In this document: positions 13,040 to 14,952 of the stretch, piece after piece
How the letters are laid out: each line of letters opens with the position of its first letter
How positions within the stretch are numbered: the first letter of the stretch is position 1
From: Verrucomicrobiota bacterium
GTDB taxonomy: Bacteria; Verrucomicrobiota; Verrucomicrobiia; Opitutales; Opitutaceae
Assembly (NCBI GenBank): GCA_030832235.1
Contig: JAURJO010000541.1
Span: 1 to 14,952 of the forward strand
Direction: 5' to 3'
DNA length: 14,952 nt
Translations under genes and position numbers: made by a program
The notes under the pieces: model-generated
Seen by the model: only the letters and a program-made list of their open reading frames with translations
Told to the model about the DNA's origin: nothing
Databases searched by the model: none

Positions 13040-14845
13040 TCAGCCTTTGCCGGCGGGCTTCGCCCAGGTGTCCTTGAGTGTGATCGTACGATTGAAGACG
13101 AGCGCGCCGGGGCGGCTGTCCTTCGCGTCGGGTGTGAAATAGCCGAGGCGCTCGAACTGGAACGGCTCACTGGCGCGGGCGGCGGCGAGCGAGGGCTCCA
13201 GGCGGGCGCGCACGACCTCGAGCGAGCGGGGATTCAGATGGCGTTGAAAATCCTCGGTGGCGCCGGGCTCGGGCACGGTAAAAAGCCGGTCGTACAGCCG
13301 CACCTCAGCCTCGATGCTGCGATCGGCGCTCACCCAATGGATGGTGCCCTTAACCTTGCGGTCGGCATCCGGCTGACCCGCGCGGGTCGCGAGGTCGGCG
13401 GTGCAACGGAGCTCGGTCACGCGACCGGTGGCGTCCTTCACGACCTCGTCGCAGCGGATGATGCAGGCGTACTTGAGCCGCACCTCGCCGCCCGGCTTGA
13501 GGCGAAAATACTTCGGCGGCGGCACCTCGGCGAAATCGTCCTGCTCGATGAAGACCTCGCGGGTGAGCGCGACCTCGCGGGTGCGGGGCGCGGGGTCCTG
13601 CGGGTTGTCGACCGCGCGGCAAGTCACGGTCTCGCCGGGGGCAATGTTCGTGAGGACGACCTTGACGGGGTGGAGCACCGCGAGGCGGCGCGTGGCCGCG
13701 GCGTTCAGTTCCTCGCGCACGGCGTGTTCGAACAGCGCGATATCGGTTACACTCTCGTATTTCGTGACGCCTACGGTAGCGGCCAGGCGCCGGATGGCGG
13801 CGGCCGGGATCCCGCGCCGGCGGGCGCCGGCGAGCGTGGGCAGGCGGGGATCGTCCCAGCCTGCGACTGCTCCATCGCTCACCAACTGCAGCAGGCGGCG
13901 CTTGCTGAACACCATGTAGCTGATGTTGAGCTTCGCGAATTCGTACTGGTGCGGGAGTGTCCGCGGCAGCTCGAGGCTTTGGAGAATCCAGTCGTAGAGC
14001 GGACGGTGAACTTCGAACTCGAGCGTGCAGACGCTGTGGGTGATCCCCTCGAGGTAGTCGCTCAGGCAGTGGGCAAAGTCATACAGGGGGTAGATACACC
14101 ACTTCTTGCCCGCGTGATGGTGGGCGGTGTGGCGGATCCGGTAGAGGAGCGGGTCGCGCAGCCAGATGTTGGGCGACGCCATGTCGATCTTCGCCCGCAG
14201 GCTGCAGGCGCCGTCGGGAAGCTCCCCGGACCGCATGCGCGCGAACAGGGCGAGGTTTTCCTCCACGCTGCGATTGCGGAACGGCGAGTCCTTGCCGGGG
14301 TGATCAGGCGCGCCGCGGTAGGCGTCGGTCTCCTGCGGGGAAAGGTCGCACACGTAGGCCTTGCCCCGCTTGATCAGTTCGACCGCGTAGCCGTGGATAT
14401 GCTCGAAGTAATCGCTGGCGAAGAAAGGTTCCGCCTCAGCACCCGCGGCCACCGCGGAGAGATGGAAGTCGGGCTTGCCGTTGACTGTGCCGGCGGCGGG
14501 CGTGGCGCCCTTGGGTTTGAAACCGAGGCACTGGTCGGCCCAGCCCTCGACCAGCCAGCGGACGTCGCGGGTGATGGACTCCACGTACTCCGCGTCCTCC
14601 TTGACCGGGTTGGTGTCGTCGAAACGCAGGTGGCAGACGCCGTGGTTTTCGCGCGCGACACCGAAATTGAGGCAGATGGACTTGGCGTGGCCGAGATGCA
14701 GGTAGCCGTTGGGCTCGGGCGGGAACCGCGTGACGATGCGCGCGTGGCGTTTCTCGGCGACGTCGCGGGCGACGATGTCGCGGATGAAGTCGCTCGGGGC
14801 GGGTGAAGCGTCCGGCGCGGCGTTCGCGGTGGGCTCGGCTGACAT
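13040..14845 (-). CDS. glnS: Glutaminyl-tRNA synthetase GlnRS
   Basis: Charges tRNA-Gln with glutamine (class I aminoacyl-tRNA synthetase). It has 601 residues from the ATG at 14845, longer than E. coli GlnRS (554), mostly through an Ala/Pro-rich N-terminal 18 residues and insertions in the catalytic domain. Class I signatures are FPPEPNGYLHLGHAKS (HIGH-like HLGH at 50-53) and VFSKRRL at 312-318 (KMSKS-like). GlnRS-specific segments are RFDDTNP, DFAHCLSDYLEGITHSVCTLEF and NISYMVFSKR. The C-terminal anticodon-binding beta-barrels contain YFRLKPGGEVRLKYA and end with FNRTITLKDTW. An alternative ATG at 14863 adds six residues and has a weak AGGG upstream. Its presence predicts direct glutaminylation, not only the GatCAB route. 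Confidence 0.97.
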   Translation of the reverse strand: MSAEPTANAAPDASPAPSDFIRDIVARDVAEKRHARIVTRFPPEPNGYLHLGHAKSICLNFGVARENHGVCHLRFDDTNPVKEDAEYVESITRDVRWLVEGWADQCLGFKPKGATPAAGTVNGKPDFHLSAVAAGAEAEPFFASDYFEHIHGYAVELIKRGKAYVCDLSPQETDAYRGAPDHPGKDSPFRNRSVEENLALFARMRSGELPDGACSLRAKIDMASPNIWLRDPLLYRIRHTAHHHAGKKWCIYPLYDFAHCLSDYLEGITHSVCTLEFEVHRPLYDWILQSLELPRTLPHQYEFAKLNISYMVFSKRRLLQLVSDGAVAGWDDPRLPTLAGARRRGIPAAAIRRLAATVGVTKYESVTDIALFEHAVREELNAAATRRLAVLHPVKVVLTNIAPGETVTCRAVDNPQDPAPRTREVALTREVFIEQDDFAEVPPPKYFRLKPGGEVRLKYACIIRCDEVVKDATGRVTELRCTADLATRAGQPDADRKVKGTIHWVSADRSIEAEVRLYDRLFTVPEPGATEDFQRHLNPRSLEVVRARLEPSLAAARASEPFQFERLGYFTPDAKDSRPGALVFNRTITLKDTWAKPAGKG

Positions 14846-14884
14846 AAGTCGCGAACGTGCCATGCGCCCTGGCGGGAGGCAACG

Positions 14885-14952
14885 ATGCAGTTGGCCCGGC
14901 GGTCGGTCGTCCGCGCGCTCGACGACGCGGTCGGTTTTGCGCCAGATGGCAG
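14885..14952 (+). CDS. Possible 5' end of a divergent gene, product unknown
   Basis: An ATG at 14885 follows GGGAGG (14874-14879) at 5-nt spacing, the best Shine-Dalgarno in the window, and the frame is open for 22 codons to the edge (MQLARRSVVRALDDAVGFAP). The fragment is too short to identify. It would be transcribed divergently from glnS with only 39 bp between starts. Chance is possible in GC-rich DNA. Confidence 0.3.
   Translation, partial: MQLARRSVVRALDDAVGFAPDG

Noticed and set aside
13238..14806. Plus-strand open frame of 522 codons opposite glnS
   Set aside because: Antisense of glnS in high-GC DNA; low-complexity translation without motifs.

Overview
The window is high-GC bacterial DNA, densely packed with genes and mostly ordinary chromosomal backbone. 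The gene set (a CysI-type sulfite reductase, a PIN-PhoH protein with a lysine-rich insert, ThrH, a GxxExxY protein, a secreted SMP-30 lactonase) together with weak or absent Shine-Dalgarno sequences at most starts best fits a member of the Verrucomicrobiota, probably Opitutaceae. That assignment is an inference from gene content, not a proof.

Left half (1-8050): assimilatory sulfate reduction and cysteine supply. A divergent promoter region near 3055-3195 drives two operons. The minus-strand operon is cobA (uroporphyrinogen-III methyltransferase), cbiX (sirohydrochlorin chelatase, ATGA overlap) and cysI (sulfite reductase hemoprotein, cut by the window edge): it makes siroheme and the enzyme that uses it. 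The plus-strand operon is cysH, cysD, cysN and an Rrf2-family regulator: it activates sulfate to APS, reduces PAPS to sulfite, and probably regulates the cluster. No APS kinase (cysC) and no precorrin-2 dehydrogenase (sirC/met8) is present, so both steps must be encoded elsewhere. Converging on the Rrf2 gene, with a 10-bp 3' overlap, is a minus-strand pair: serine acetyltransferase (cysE) and, through a second ATGA overlap, a MOSC-domain protein. Serine acetyltransferase makes the O-acetylserine that accepts the sulfide.

Middle (8051-11681): a PIN-PhoH ATPase on the plus strand; a GxxExxY-family gene enclosed by imperfect 26-bp inverted repeats made of 9-nt CTCNGTT-like units; a secreted SMP-30/gluconolactonase-like protein; and a 242-bp gene-free interval with several hairpins and a strong plus-strand intrinsic terminator that has no visible plus-strand gene in front of it, hence a candidate small RNA.

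Right part (11682-14863): a tight minus-strand run of glnS, an isonitrile-hydratase-like DJ-1/PfpI protein and thrH, with gaps of 16-19 bp. A possible plus-strand gene begins at 14885 and runs off the window.

The most interesting items are the oriented 12-bp inverted operator-like pair between cobA and cysH together with the Rrf2 gene that ends the operon, the orphan terminator/candidate sRNA at about 11460-11645, the inverted-repeat-bounded GxxExxY cassette, and the CbiX whose N-terminal half has lost its metal-binding histidines. I do not see a clear previously undescribed multi-gene system.
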